The notes: a model not told the origin generated them from the letters alone. Shown: positions 7,289 to 15,483, counted from the stretch's first letter. The stretch: 64,000 nucleotides of DNA from Lachnoanaerobaculum orale (GCF_003862485.1 NZ_RRCM01000001.1:2042970-2106969), one strand, 5' to 3'. Numbers and translations are program-made.

Positions 7289-7912
7289 CTATATTTTCTT
7301 ATACTCAAATACCTCAGGTTCTATTGACATATTTTCTCTTATCCACTCTACAGATTTTTCCACATCGTATGCAGAATTATAACCTGATATTTTCGGTACT
7401 CTTATATGTATTTTCTCTGCTGAAATCTTATTTCCAAGTCTAAGCAGATTCTTTAGCATATTTTGATTGCTTATACCTGTATACTTTCTATATATATCAT
7501 CATTGATATCCTTTATGTCTATAATCCACTCGTCCATATCATAAAGTACAGGTTTTATATAATCCCAAGGCACATTGAGTGAAGTTTCTATTCTCCTTGC
7601 CCACCTGCCATCTGCCAAAGTACATATTTTATGTATAAATTTTGAATGCAGCAGCGGTTCACCTCCGCCAAAGACCATTCCGCCGCCGCTCATCAGATAA
7701 TATATTTCATCTTTCTTCAGTATATCTATTACTTCATCAGGAGAAAACTTTGGATACTTTGCAACCTCAAGTTGTTGCTTTGTCCTGTGACAGCCTTCAT
7801 TTATACAGTATTTACACTTTAACGGACAATCAAAAAATGCCACCAAGGTTGATACTCCCTTTCCGTCCGTTCCCATTCTCAGTCTCGAAATCGACATAAT
7901 CTCATCAAGCAT
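7289..7912 (-). CDS. Radical SAM protein, glycyl-radical-activase-like
   Basis: A 207-residue radical SAM enzyme. The cluster-binding motif is CPLKCKYC (CxxxCxxC) near residue 29, and MVFGGGEPLLH is the SAM-binding GGEP block in the form typical of pyruvate formate-lyase activases. It is shorter than PflA and has no extra ferredoxin domain. No glycyl radical enzyme occurs nearby; instead it closes a five-gene minus-strand cluster with an ATP-grasp enzyme and two proteins sharing a Cys-motif C-terminus. Start at 7912 follows AGGAGGGATT, a leader that is part of a 191-bp repeat also placed in front of the ATP-grasp gene. Its role in modifying the Cys-motif proteins is inference. Confidence 0.8.
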   Translation of the reverse strand: MLDEIMSISRLRMGTDGKGVSTLVAFFDCPLKCKYCINEGCHRTKQQLEVAKYPKFSPDEVIDILKKDEIYYLMSGGGMVFGGGEPLLHSKFIHKICTLADGRWARRIETSLNVPWDYIKPVLYDMDEWIIDIKDINDDIYRKYTGISNQNMLKNLLRLGNKISAEKIHIRVPKISGYNSAYDVEKSVEWIRENMSIEPEVFEYKKI

Positions 7913-8100
7913 AATCCCTCCTATAACTCAAATCTCGGTATCTTTTGTTTTTCCTTGGGTATCTTTGAAAGCTCATCACTTAAATACTTCGCTTCCTCAT
8001 CACATTTATCACAGGTGCCTGCACATAGTCCTACATGGCTGCATTCCTCACTGCTAAATTCTATATTGTTCATAGCGGCAAGTTGCTTTCTGTAATCACG
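7910..8100. repeat. 191-bp repeat copy A (Cys-motif 3' end plus next gene's leader)
   Basis: Matches 9661-9851 almost throughout at a constant offset of 1751 bases. It spans the ribosome site and start of the radical SAM gene and the last ~60 codons of the upstream Cys-motif gene. Confidence 0.85.
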
Positions 8101-8484
8101 TAATATATCGCATATTTCCTTTCCGTCTATCCTCGCCGCCAATCTGTCTATTTTATCATCAAAAAACAATCTGACAGGTGCTTCACCCTCCATTACATAT
8201 TTATCTTTCGATTCTATACTATTATCTCTGATTTTCTGAAGAATATTCCGTACACCAACTCCCTTATTCAAAGGTATATATTTTTTTGAAGATAAATCAA
8301 AGTAAGATGCCTCTTCTATCTTCGGTATTTCCTCTATCAATATAGGTAACAACTCATCGTGGTATGCTCTTATTTGCGCAAGTGTATCTTCCATACTCTT
8401 AAATCCGTTATTTAAGTATTTTGTGGTATCTACATAGCAAACAGATTTTAGTTTTGATAAATCCGACAGTAACTCTTTATGCAC
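7921..8484 (-). CDS. Cys-motif protein A, possible modification substrate
   Basis: A 187-residue protein read from a GTG start (AAAGAG a few bases before), overlapping the upstream gene by 37 bases. The first ~115 residues are unique and helical; the last ~70 are nearly identical to protein B (9672-10010). The shared part contains ECSHVGLCAGTCDKCDEEA, spacing C-x5-C-x3-C-x2-C plus His; the CxxxCxxC portion equals the spacing of radical SAM iron-sulphur sites, though there is no SAM barrel. The protein ends in IPRFEL. I do not recognise the family. Conserved tail plus variable N-terminus next to a radical SAM and an ATP-grasp enzyme suggests a substrate, carrier or scaffold, but a stand-alone Fe-S or zinc protein is equally possible. 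Confidence 0.6.
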   Translation of the reverse strand: MHKELLSDLSKLKSVCYVDTTKYLNNGFKSMEDTLAQIRAYHDELLPILIEEIPKIEEASYFDLSSKKYIPLNKGVGVRNILQKIRDNSIESKDKYVMEGEAPVRLFFDDKIDRLAARIDGKEICDILRDYRKQLAAMNNIEFSSEECSHVGLCAGTCDKCDEEAKYLSDELSKIPKEKQKIPRFEL

Positions 8485-8861
8485 CTGAACTCTTTTTTAC
8501 CCTCAAAATACCATGCAGGACTTGCTAAAAGGTGCAAATTCACACGACAACTGTTATTTTTTATTACCAAATACGGATATAAACTTTCTATGCTGTTATC
8601 TGTCAAAAATAATACGTCTTCACAAACTCCAATCATCTGAAACAGCCTGTCAAGTTCCGACTCGAGGTTTTTATATACAATGCTGCCCACTCCCATACTC
8701 ATACCAAGTCCAAAGTATTTTTGCGGACAGATAAAGCTGTTATACTCATCAGTACTCTTCGCCCCACTAAGCCATACCACCGTAACCAAGTCTTTATACT
8801 TTTTCAAAACAGGATTCCAAGGATTCCAAAATAATCCCGAATCGGTAATTATTATTTTCAT
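8448..8861 (-). CDS. Uncharacterised protein of the radical SAM/ATP-grasp cluster
   Basis: A 137-residue protein with start behind AAGGAAGAG. It opens with an alpha/beta-like strand (MKIIITDSGLFWNP) and has LVTVVWLSGAKSTDEYN and EDVLFLTDNSIESLYPYL tracts, suggesting a Rossmann-like fold, but no recognised catalytic motif. Four Cys residues are scattered. It lies between the ATP-grasp gene (16 bases upstream) and Cys-motif gene A (37-base overlap), so it is almost certainly co-transcribed. Function unknown. Confidence 0.55.
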   Translation of the reverse strand: MKIIITDSGLFWNPWNPVLKKYKDLVTVVWLSGAKSTDEYNSFICPQKYFGLGMSMGVGSIVYKNLESELDRLFQMIGVCEDVLFLTDNSIESLYPYLVIKNNSCRVNLHLLASPAWYFEGKKEFRCIKSYCRIYQN

Positions 8862-8877
8862 TATTACTCTTCCTTAT

Positions 8878-9663
8878 TTAAAAGTTATACTCATCTTTTA
8901 CACACATTAACTGACTCCACCTTGCTGAAATCAGCTTTGCATAATATATACCCGCCAATCCGTAACAACCAAGCGCATACGCATCATTAAGTTCTACCAA
9001 TAATGTCTTATTGTCTTTTGTAACACATATGTCTATACTGCAAGCCGCCGGTCTTTCCTCCCATTTGTTGAATGATTCCAACATAGCCTCCAATACTTTC
9101 GCATCATAATGATACATATAACTTTTTCTTTTAGGATCAAGCAGTACTCCATACGGTCTTACATCTACAATCCTATCGTATGTAATAAAGCATCTCCACT
9201 CTGCACATATATCAAGCGGCTCACTTACAAGCACCTCATAATTTTCGTAACAGTTACCACAGCCTACCAAATCGGATATACTGCTTATTATCTTTCCTAC
9301 AAAGGCCTTTCCCCTTATAGGCTTAACAAAATATCCTGCCGACCACTTTTCTTCATTGGATGAGATACTGTCTATAGTATCTTTCCAAATATTTCTGCCA
9401 AAAAAGGGCTTCAGGATATCCGGATAGTCCGGAACATCAGGCACAATACCGAATTTTAAAAATATACTTTTACATTGGTCAATATAATCTAAAACAATAT
9501 CTTCTCTTCTAACATTGTCATATATCTCATCTATCTTTTGGTACGGAATTATCTCCGCCCCAAGCTCCCTAAACCCGTACATAGCGTTTGCAATATTGTA
9601 GCTGTGTGGAATAAACATATTCATTCCGATGTCGTATCTTGTTTTCAGATAAACTTTTCCCAT
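8878..9663 (-). CDS. ATP-grasp enzyme, R2K (DUF4343-like) clade
   Basis: A 261-residue protein whose central and C-terminal parts fit the R2K ATP-grasp fold: FVKPIRGKAFVGK (nucleotide-binding Lys), CAEWRCFITYDRIVDVRPYG with the paired Arg region, and SIDICVTKDNKTLLVELND with the Asp...Glu-x-Asn metal site. Such enzymes form amide or ester bonds between a carboxylate and an amine or alcohol using ATP, often on peptides. It sits directly after Cys-motif protein B (8-base gap) and shares its AGGAGGGATTATG leader with the radical SAM gene through the 191-bp repeat. The most economical reading is modification of the neighbouring small proteins; that is inference. Confidence 0.75.
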   Translation of the reverse strand: MGKVYLKTRYDIGMNMFIPHSYNIANAMYGFRELGAEIIPYQKIDEIYDNVRREDIVLDYIDQCKSIFLKFGIVPDVPDYPDILKPFFGRNIWKDTIDSISSNEEKWSAGYFVKPIRGKAFVGKIISSISDLVGCGNCYENYEVLVSEPLDICAEWRCFITYDRIVDVRPYGVLLDPKRKSYMYHYDAKVLEAMLESFNKWEERPAACSIDICVTKDNKTLLVELNDAYALGCYGLAGIYYAKLISARWSQLMCVKDEYNF

Positions 9664-9851
9664 AATCCCTCCTACAACTCAAATCTCGGTATCTTTTGTT
9701 TTTCCTCAGGTATCTTTGAAAGCTCATCACTTAAATACTTCGCTTCCTCATCACATTTATCACAGGTACCTGCACATGGTCCCACATGGCTGCATTCCTC
9801 ACTGATAAATTTTATATTGTTCATAGCGGCAAGCTGCTTTCTGTAATCACG
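9661..9851. repeat. 191-bp repeat copy B
   Basis: Near-identical to 7910-8100. It covers the start of the ATP-grasp gene and the 3' part of Cys-motif gene B. Similarity fades beyond it but reappears as CCTTTCCGTCT shortly after. Confidence 0.85.
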
Positions 9852-10010
9852 AAGTTTTTTACAAACATCCTTTCCGTCTTCTCTTGCCACCGGTTTATCC
9901 ACTTTTCTCTCTTTATCAAAATGATTCGGATTATATACTATACCTGACAGTATAATTTGATCCTTCGGTATCACTTCTTTTGTTTCATTGTATTTTTGCT
10001 CTTTCCACAT
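9672..10010 (-). CDS. Cys-motif protein B, possible modification substrate
   Basis: A 112-residue protein, first gene of the cluster, started by ATG behind GAGGTAGAGT. The first ~40 residues are unique (Lys/Glu-rich, with IILSGIVYNPNHFDKE). From about residue 43 it follows protein A: KLRDYRKQLAAMNNI, then SEECSHVGPCAGTCDKCD and the same IPRFEL end. Four Cys and one His with spacing C-x5-C-x3-C-x2-C suggest an Fe-S or zinc knot. Having two such genes, one ahead of the ATP-grasp gene and one ahead of the radical SAM gene, points to duplication of a gene-plus-leader unit. Function unknown. Confidence 0.6.
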   Translation of the reverse strand: MWKEQKYNETKEVIPKDQIILSGIVYNPNHFDKERKVDKPVAREDGKDVCKKLRDYRKQLAAMNNIKFISEECSHVGPCAGTCDKCDEEAKYLSDELSKIPEEKQKIPRFEL

Positions 10011-10097
10011 ACTCTACCTCACATTTTTTATATATTCTTATAACACATTATATAAAAGAAGCTGTACGTTAAAAATGCCTTCTGCTTTCAAAATAAA

Positions 10098-10121
10098 AAG
10101 ACACCGCTTCGGATGTCTTTA
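10098..10121 (-). terminator. Terminator after the YdjM-like gene
   Basis: Stem AAAGACACCG / CGGATGTCTTT with loop CTT (one G-U pair), followed on the minus strand by TTTATTTTG. It lies a few bases after the stop of the YdjM-like gene. Confidence 0.8.
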
Positions 10122-10124
10122 ATA

Positions 10125-10760
10125 TCAATGTATTATACTAAATATATGCATTGCCGTAGTTTGCACCGGTCTTGATGTAAGTATAAGTAAAAATACTGCA
10201 ATATTTGATATATGAAATAAGAGCTTATTTACAAGTCCGTCCGCCTTGCACATACGAAGCGCAAAACCTTTGCCTAAAGGCCAAAATATCTTTTCTCTCT
10301 TTCCGTTGAAAGCATCAATCACCATATGTGATATGAAACCTACAAAAAAGTACGGAGTAATATCAGGAAAGATAATATAAGTAAAAAAGCTCAGACAAAA
10401 CAATGCCGCAAATGAATGCATAAATGACCTGTGCGGTTGCCTCATTCCGAATATACATATACCCAAAAATGCCAATACCCCCACGATAATACGAGCAATA
10501 TTGCTGTCTGCCATCAATCTGTTATAAATACCTACATGAAATAAGGCGTCTGCCACCACTACCCCAAAGATACTAAGTCCTGCAAATCCGATAATGTGCT
10601 CCACCTTATTATGTGCATCCGACGTTCCGACATCTATATCACTGATAATTCCGCCAAATCCCGCTATTGCAGTACCTGCAACAAGCATTGACAGACTTTG
10701 CGGTCTGCAGGCAATAAGACCTGCCGCCATGCCGACTGAAAAATGTGTTTTACCTAACAT
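10125..10760 (-). CDS. YdjM-like membrane metal-dependent hydrolase
   Basis: A 211-residue polytopic membrane protein. Signature pieces of the YdjM/LexA-regulated family are present: N-terminal KTHFSVGMAAGL, DIDVGTSDAHNKVEH, PHRSFMHSFAALF and FISHMVIDAFNG, whose His and Asp residues form the predicted metal site. Members are inner-membrane proteins often tied to the SOS response and similar to phospholipase-C/zinc-hydrolase folds; the substrate is unknown. Start follows GAAAGGTACTT. It ends just before a strong terminator and is 30 bases downstream of a TIGR04076-like gene. Confidence 0.75.
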   Translation of the reverse strand: MLGKTHFSVGMAAGLIACRPQSLSMLVAGTAIAGFGGIISDIDVGTSDAHNKVEHIIGFAGLSIFGVVVADALFHVGIYNRLMADSNIARIIVGVLAFLGICIFGMRQPHRSFMHSFAALFCLSFFTYIIFPDITPYFFVGFISHMVIDAFNGKREKIFWPLGKGFALRMCKADGLVNKLLFHISNIAVFLLILTSRPVQTTAMHIFSIIH

Positions 10761-10790
10761 AAGTACCTTTCCGACTCTGCTTTTTTACAG

Positions 10791-11060
10791 TTATTTTTCC
10801 ATCTCAGCCTTAAAAACTAAAATCACATCCGCATCGGAGCAGCAAAACTCGGCACAGCCCTCAGGTTGTCCCGGGAGGCTTCCGCCATATCTCAAAATAT
10901 CTATATACGGGAAGGCGCAGTGCATTGCCATAGGACAAATCTTTCCCCTATCCTCGTCATAATCAAACACTTCTCCTACATGGTGTCCTCTGTGACAACC
11001 CATCTTCCCCCTTCTGTCTGTAACGGTAATTTTTATCTTAGGTCTTTTTCCTCTGTTCAT
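10791..11060 (-). CDS. TIGR04076-like small protein
   Basis: An 89-residue protein with the pattern of the TIGR04076 family: KIKITVTDRRGKMGCHRGHHVG near the start, GKICPMAMHCAFPYIDILRYGG in the middle, then a Cys pair followed by DADVILVF. Six conserved Cys and two His suggest metal or Fe-S binding; no biochemical role is established. A longer reading from 11090 would run into the upstream gene; the ATG at 11060 has AGGAGGAAGG in front and is preferred. It is 13 bases downstream of the HAD gene, so probably co-transcribed. Confidence 0.7.
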   Translation of the reverse strand: MNRGKRPKIKITVTDRRGKMGCHRGHHVGEVFDYDEDRGKICPMAMHCAFPYIDILRYGGSLPGQPEGCAEFCCSDADVILVFKAEMEK

Positions 11061-11073
11061 ATATACCTTCCTC

Positions 11074-11919
11074 CTATTTCTCCCACTCAAAAAGCTTCTC
11101 TATCACATTAACGATGCCGTCTTCATCATTTGACTTTGTGATGTAGTCTGCGGCTTCTCTTACCTTGTCTTGTGCATTTGACATAGCCACTCCTATACCT
11201 GCAGCCTTTATCATTGACAGGTCGTTAAATCCGTCTCCGCAACAAATCAGATTGTCGACACTCTTTCCAAGCTTTTTTACCATACCGGTAAGCGTACTCG
11301 CCTTGTTTATGCCCACTTCGGTCACTTCAAGGAAGTAAGGCTCGGAGCGAACAATATTTAGCTTGCCTTCCCAGTATTTTTTCATTTCTTTTTCAACCTT
11401 TGCAAGATAATTACCGTCCGCAGTCATCAGACATTTTATTATCGGGAAGGTAATCTGCGGAGTCAAAGGGTTTGCCTTTACTCTGATAAAATGATTGATG
11501 GTAATCTCCAACATATAATACTGCTCGTCTATATCAAGTGCATATGCCTTGTCACCGTTATATGTCATAAGGTTTATACCGAACTCGTTTGCCTGTTTTT
11601 CAAGTATCGGCAGGTACTCATGTGTCAATTCCTTCATAAAAAGTTGCTCATTATTCTTACAATCCAAGAAACAACCGCCGTTATATGAAAGTATATAACC
11701 GCCCTTTTTATCAAGTTCCAATATCTTTGCTACAGGCATTACACCGAATGTAGGTCTACCCGAGGCAAGTACCACGGTTCCGCCCGCTTCTATAAATCCG
11801 GCTATAGCCGCTTTTGTATTTTCAGTTACCTGCTTTTTTGAATTCGTCAATGTTCCGTCAAGGTCAAGTGCCAATACTGCGTCCGCTACTTTTATCTTCT
11901 TTTCTTCAAATATATTCAT
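11074..11919 (-). CDS. Cof-type HAD-superfamily sugar/nucleotide phosphatase
   Basis: A 281-residue HAD hydrolase of the Cof/YidA type: motif I ALDLDGTLTNSK (nucleophile Asp), motif II LASGRP, the large C2b cap between, a Lys in the KASTL block as motif III, and motif IV CCGDGFNDLSMI. Family members dephosphorylate sugar phosphates, nucleotides or cofactors in the cytoplasm. Start behind AGGTGAGAT. It lies 8 bases downstream of the YitT gene and 13 bases upstream of the TIGR04076 gene, forming a short housekeeping operon. Confidence 0.88.
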   Translation of the reverse strand: MNIFEEKKIKVADAVLALDLDGTLTNSKKQVTENTKAAIAGFIEAGGTVVLASGRPTFGVMPVAKILELDKKGGYILSYNGGCFLDCKNNEQLFMKELTHEYLPILEKQANEFGINLMTYNGDKAYALDIDEQYYMLEITINHFIRVKANPLTPQITFPIIKCLMTADGNYLAKVEKEMKKYWEGKLNIVRSEPYFLEVTEVGINKASTLTGMVKKLGKSVDNLICCGDGFNDLSMIKAAGIGVAMSNAQDKVREAADYITKSNDEDGIVNVIEKLFEWEK

Positions 11920-11927
11920 ATCTCACC

Positions 11928-12785
11928 TTATAAATGTCTAAATCCCTCTCCTGCAACCTCATTTGAATCAATTATTATAACAAATGATCTCGGGTCCAAT
12001 TTCTTTGCCGCCTGACGCACGGTATGTACTTCCTTTACTCTGCAGGCGCACATAACTACATCTCTCTCCTCATCGGTATAACTTCCCACAGCCTTAAGAT
12101 ATGTGGAACCGCGGTCTATAAGACTTGCTATTTCCTTTGCCATATCCTTCGGCTTGTCACATATAATCATAATAAGCTTACCTGCCGTAAGTCCGTCCAT
12201 CGCCTTATCAAGCACTGTAGCAACAAGATATGCAATAATAAGTCCGTATATAAGACTGTTTACATTCTTTGATACAAGTGCAACTCCAAGTACAATTATA
12301 CAGGAGTCTATTACAAGCGCTATCTTTCCAAGTGAAAAATGTGGGAAGAAATGGTGGATAAGCACCATTATAAAGTCGGCTCCGCCTGTAGATGAATCCC
12401 TCATAAATATCAGTGCATAGCCTGTGGCTGAAATAACTCCCGTACATATGGCTGCAAGTATATACTCTCCCTGATATGCCGGCACAACTTTTGCAACAAT
12501 ATCAATCATTATTGATGTTATAACAATTGACTTGACTGACTTTAATAAAAATTTTCTTCCGATTTCCCTATATGAGATTATTGCAAAAGGTATATTAAGA
12601 ACTATAGTTCCGATACCTACAGGTAATCCGAAAAGCTGATACAGTATCAGTGCAAGTCCTGTAAATCCCACCATCGGAAACTTAAATGCTGCTGCAAAGC
12701 AGTAAGTCCCTATTCCCATAAGTATACCTGCAATAATATCCACCACGATATCTATTGACCACTCTTTTAATATTTCTTTGTTCAT
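11928..12785 (-). CDS. YitT-family membrane protein (DUF161 + DUF2179)
   Basis: A 285-residue protein with five to six transmembrane helices (DUF161/YitT membrane part, including the GLALILYQLFGLPVG region and RDSSTGGADFI) and a C-terminal soluble DUF2179 domain (GSYTDEERDVVMCACR ... DSNEVAGEGFR). The family is widespread in Firmicutes and of unknown transport function. Start behind AGGAAATAAG. It heads an operon with the HAD and TIGR04076 genes, 15 bases after the acetyltransferase gene. Confidence 0.85.
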   Translation of the reverse strand: MNKEILKEWSIDIVVDIIAGILMGIGTYCFAAAFKFPMVGFTGLALILYQLFGLPVGIGTIVLNIPFAIISYREIGRKFLLKSVKSIVITSIMIDIVAKVVPAYQGEYILAAICTGVISATGYALIFMRDSSTGGADFIMVLIHHFFPHFSLGKIALVIDSCIIVLGVALVSKNVNSLIYGLIIAYLVATVLDKAMDGLTAGKLIMIICDKPKDMAKEIASLIDRGSTYLKAVGSYTDEERDVVMCACRVKEVHTVRQAAKKLDPRSFVIIIDSNEVAGEGFRHL

Positions 12786-12800
12786 CTTATTTCCTATCTG

Positions 12801-13415
12801 TCAAAATAATTCTTTTTTATATTTTATCGAGTCTTTTTCATTTATCTCTCTGATAACTTTGCAAGGATTTCCTGCCGCCAGACTGTTTGCAGGTATATCC
12901 TTGGTAACCACACTTCCTGCTCCTATCACACAGCCCTCTCCTATAGTCACTCCGCCTGTTATCACTACATTTGCCGCAATCCAGCAGTTATCACCTATAT
13001 TTATAGGCTTTGCATACTCATCGTCATAGGCTGTTTTATCATCCTTAAACTTGATATTCCTCTCCTGCCACCTTAACGGATGCCGCGGTGTCATAAGACT
13101 GCAGTTCGGTCCGAAAAATACATTACTTCCTATATTCACAGGGCATACATCAAGTACTGTAAAGTTGAAGTTTGCATAGCAGTTTTTCCCGAAGCTTGTA
13201 AAGATACCGTAATCAAAATAAATAGGGCCTTGTAAATAAAGTCCCTCACCTTTACTTGGTATCAGCTCATCTATAATAGTATTCCTTAAATCATCATCTT
13301 CAAACAATGTGTTGTAATACTGTGAAAGTCTATGTGCCTTAGTCCTCAATATTGTCAGTTCTTCATCTGTAGGGTCATATATCTTTCCTTCAAGCATTTT
13401 TTCTTTTTCGCTCAT
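12801..13415 (-). CDS. Sugar O-acetyltransferase (maltose/galactoside acetyltransferase type)
   Basis: A 204-residue left-handed beta-helix acyltransferase. The N-terminal MLEGKIYDPTDEEL and the Mac domain, then hexapeptide repeats with TPRHPL (catalytic His) and VITGGVTIGEGCVIGAGSVV, identify the Maa/LacA/NodL group, which moves acetyl from acetyl-CoA to a sugar hydroxyl. An upstream in-frame ATG at 13460 exists, but 13415 has AGAGGAAAAATG and the family's usual start, so I use it. Length matches the family. Confidence 0.88.
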   Translation of the reverse strand: MSEKEKMLEGKIYDPTDEELTILRTKAHRLSQYYNTLFEDDDLRNTIIDELIPSKGEGLYLQGPIYFDYGIFTSFGKNCYANFNFTVLDVCPVNIGSNVFFGPNCSLMTPRHPLRWQERNIKFKDDKTAYDDEYAKPINIGDNCWIAANVVITGGVTIGEGCVIGAGSVVTKDIPANSLAAGNPCKVIREINEKDSIKYKKELF

Positions 13416-13507
13416 TTTTCCTCTTTTTATAAATAGTATTTGATTATCGGTCTCATACAAACATTACAAATTGACCACGTATCATTATATACTAAATCAT
13501 TAAAAAA

Positions 13508-13531
13508 AGGCAGTCCAAAAATGAACTGCCT
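13508..13531 (-). terminator. Terminator after the metal ATPase gene
   Basis: Stem AGGCAGT (13508-13514) with ACTGCCT (13525-13531), 10-base loop, followed on the minus strand by TTTTTTTAATG. It lies 6 bases after the stop of the ATPase gene. Confidence 0.8.
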
Positions 13532-13537
13532 GCTCTT

Positions 13538-15412
13538 TTATATATAACCTTTCCACCTAAGCAGAAGTGAAGAATTTATTATAACCGCTATCGAACCTGC
13601 ATTGTGTACCAATGCTCCCACTATAGGATTTAAAATACCTGTAATTGCAAGCACTATTGCAATAAAGTTTAGTCCCATAGAAAATGACATATTTAACTTT
13701 ATCGTGTTCATCATCCTCTTTGAGAGTGACAACAGATGTGGAAGTTCCTTAACTTCATCATCCACAAGCGCTATATCGGCAGCCTCTATAGCTATATCGC
13801 TTCCGATACCACCCATAGCAATACCTACAGTAGCCCTCTTAAGTGCAGGAGCATCATTGACTCCGTCACCGATCATACAAACCGAACCTTTTAATTTCTC
13901 TCTGTTATCAATAAAGTTTAACTTATCCTCAGGCATACACTCCGCAAGTTGCTCGGCTATATTAAGTGCATTTGCTATGGATGTGGCCGCATTTACATTA
14001 TCCCCTGTAAGTAAAACAGGACTTACCCCTATTTCATTCAAGCTGTCAATCATATTTTTGCTTTCACTTCTCAATGTGTCCGAAAGCACCACATAACCTG
14101 CAAACTTCCCGTCTATTCCGATATAGATTACAGTACAGCCTTGATTGTCATACTTTTTTGTATCCGCACAATCTACAGATATCTGATTTTCATTCATAAG
14201 CTTCTTGTTTCCGGCAATCACTCTCTTGCCGTTTATTACAGAAGAAACACCTCTGCCGACCGTCATATTAAAATATTCGCATTTGTATATACTATTTGAA
14301 AATTTTTCCTTATATGAGTTTACAATCGCCTTTCCTATAGGATGCTCTGAAAAGGCTTCAGATGCGCAAGCATATAAGAAAATATCTTCATCCGAAAACT
14401 CATTATCTACGCTCTTATACTCGGTTACGCTAAGCTTTCCCCTTGTAAGCGTTCCGGTCTTGTCAAAAGCGACAGTATCCACCTTTGACAATCTCTCAAG
14501 TGCGTCACCCTCTCTTACCAAAAATCCGTGCTTAGTCGCATTACCTATGGCCGCCATAATGGCTGTCGGTGTAGCCAGTACCAATGCACATGGGCAAAAT
14601 ACTACAAGTATTGTAACCGCTCTTATTATCTGTCCTGTAAAAAGCCATGTAAGTGCCGCTGCCGACAATGCCACCACTACAATCCATGTCGCCCATTTGT
14701 CTGCAGTACCTACAATCTTTGCCTTGCCTGCATCTGCAGACTGTACAAGCTTTATCATTCTCTGTATAGAGCTGTCTTCTCCTACCTTAGTTGCTCTCAT
14801 TTCAAATACGCCGAACTGATTTATTGTACCGCTTGCCACCTCATCACCGACACTCTTATCCACCGGTACAGACTCACCTGTCCTTACAGACTGATCTATT
14901 GATGTCGTACCTGATACTATAACACCGTCAACAGGTATACTCTCACCGGGCAACACTCTTATAATCTCACCTTTTTTCACTTCGTCCGCATCTGTTATTC
15001 TTTCAGTACCGTTTTCAATAACTCTGGCAGTTTTAGGTGTAAGCTTCACAAGCTTTTCTATACCCGCTCTTGCCTTGGCAACCGTTATGTCTTCAAGTAA
15101 TGCTCCCAGTTGCATGATAAAGGCTACCTCTCCCGCTGCAAAATCCTCTCTTATACAGATAGCTGCAATAAGTGCTATAGATACCAATACATCCGCTTTT
15201 ATATCAAACTCCGTTGTAAGTCCGATTATCGCTTCAAGTATTATAGGAACTCCGCAAAGTATAACGGCAACCCACGCCAAATTAAAAGGTGCTTTTATCC
15301 ATCCTGTAATACTGAAAAAAAGTGCAGCTCCTGATATACAAAGGAATATAATATCTTTCTTTACTCCTCCAAAATCCATAAGATCTTCTATTTTGCTCAT
15401 AAACTCTTTCAT
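13538..15412 (-). CDS. P1B-type metal-exporting ATPase with CPC motif
   Basis: A 624-residue P-type ATPase. Visible landmarks: the TGES-like phosphatase loop (VRTGESVPV), the membrane metal site CPC at residues 273-275, phosphorylation motif DKTGTLT with Asp317, SEHPIG (HP motif of the nucleotide domain) and GDGVNDAPAL. There is no N-terminal heavy-metal-associated domain. CPC plus a CsoR-family repressor gene upstream and a CsoR operator in its promoter favour Cu(I) export. The C-terminal helices (ALVHNAGSIAVIINS) are closer to Zn/Cd exporters, so metal identity remains open. It has its own promoter. Confidence 0.85.
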   Translation of the reverse strand: MKEFMSKIEDLMDFGGVKKDIIFLCISGAALFFSITGWIKAPFNLAWVAVILCGVPIILEAIIGLTTEFDIKADVLVSIALIAAICIREDFAAGEVAFIMQLGALLEDITVAKARAGIEKLVKLTPKTARVIENGTERITDADEVKKGEIIRVLPGESIPVDGVIVSGTTSIDQSVRTGESVPVDKSVGDEVASGTINQFGVFEMRATKVGEDSSIQRMIKLVQSADAGKAKIVGTADKWATWIVVVALSAAALTWLFTGQIIRAVTILVVFCPCALVLATPTAIMAAIGNATKHGFLVREGDALERLSKVDTVAFDKTGTLTRGKLSVTEYKSVDNEFSDEDIFLYACASEAFSEHPIGKAIVNSYKEKFSNSIYKCEYFNMTVGRGVSSVINGKRVIAGNKKLMNENQISVDCADTKKYDNQGCTVIYIGIDGKFAGYVVLSDTLRSESKNMIDSLNEIGVSPVLLTGDNVNAATSIANALNIAEQLAECMPEDKLNFIDNREKLKGSVCMIGDGVNDAPALKRATVGIAMGGIGSDIAIEAADIALVDDEVKELPHLLSLSKRMMNTIKLNMSFSMGLNFIAIVLAITGILNPIVGALVHNAGSIAVIINSSLLLRWKGYI

Positions 15413-15440
15413 ATAAGCCTTCTTTCAAACAATCTTTTTG

Positions 15441-15470
15441 TTTATACCTATATGGGTATATGTTTGTCAA
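15441..15470 (-). promoter_or_regulatory. Promoter of the metal ATPase gene
   Basis: On the minus strand TTGACA (15465-15470) and TATAAA (15441-15446) are 18 bases apart. The long spacer is filled by the CsoR-like palindrome, the usual arrangement for a repressor released by metal. Confidence 0.7.
15443..15460. promoter_or_regulatory. CsoR-type operator
   Basis: TATACC-TATATG-GGTATA: 6-bp arms with perfect symmetry. The TACC...GGTA core resembles known CsoR sites, and it lies between the -35 and -10 boxes of the ATPase promoter with a CsoR gene just upstream. Confidence 0.7.
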
Positions 15471-15483
15471 GAGTTTAAAATAA

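Noticed and set aside
10058..10086. Mobile repeat shared with 1676-1697 (GCTGTACG.TAAAAATGCCTTC)
   Set aside because: The match is only about 22 bases with no inverted ends, too short to call a mobile element.
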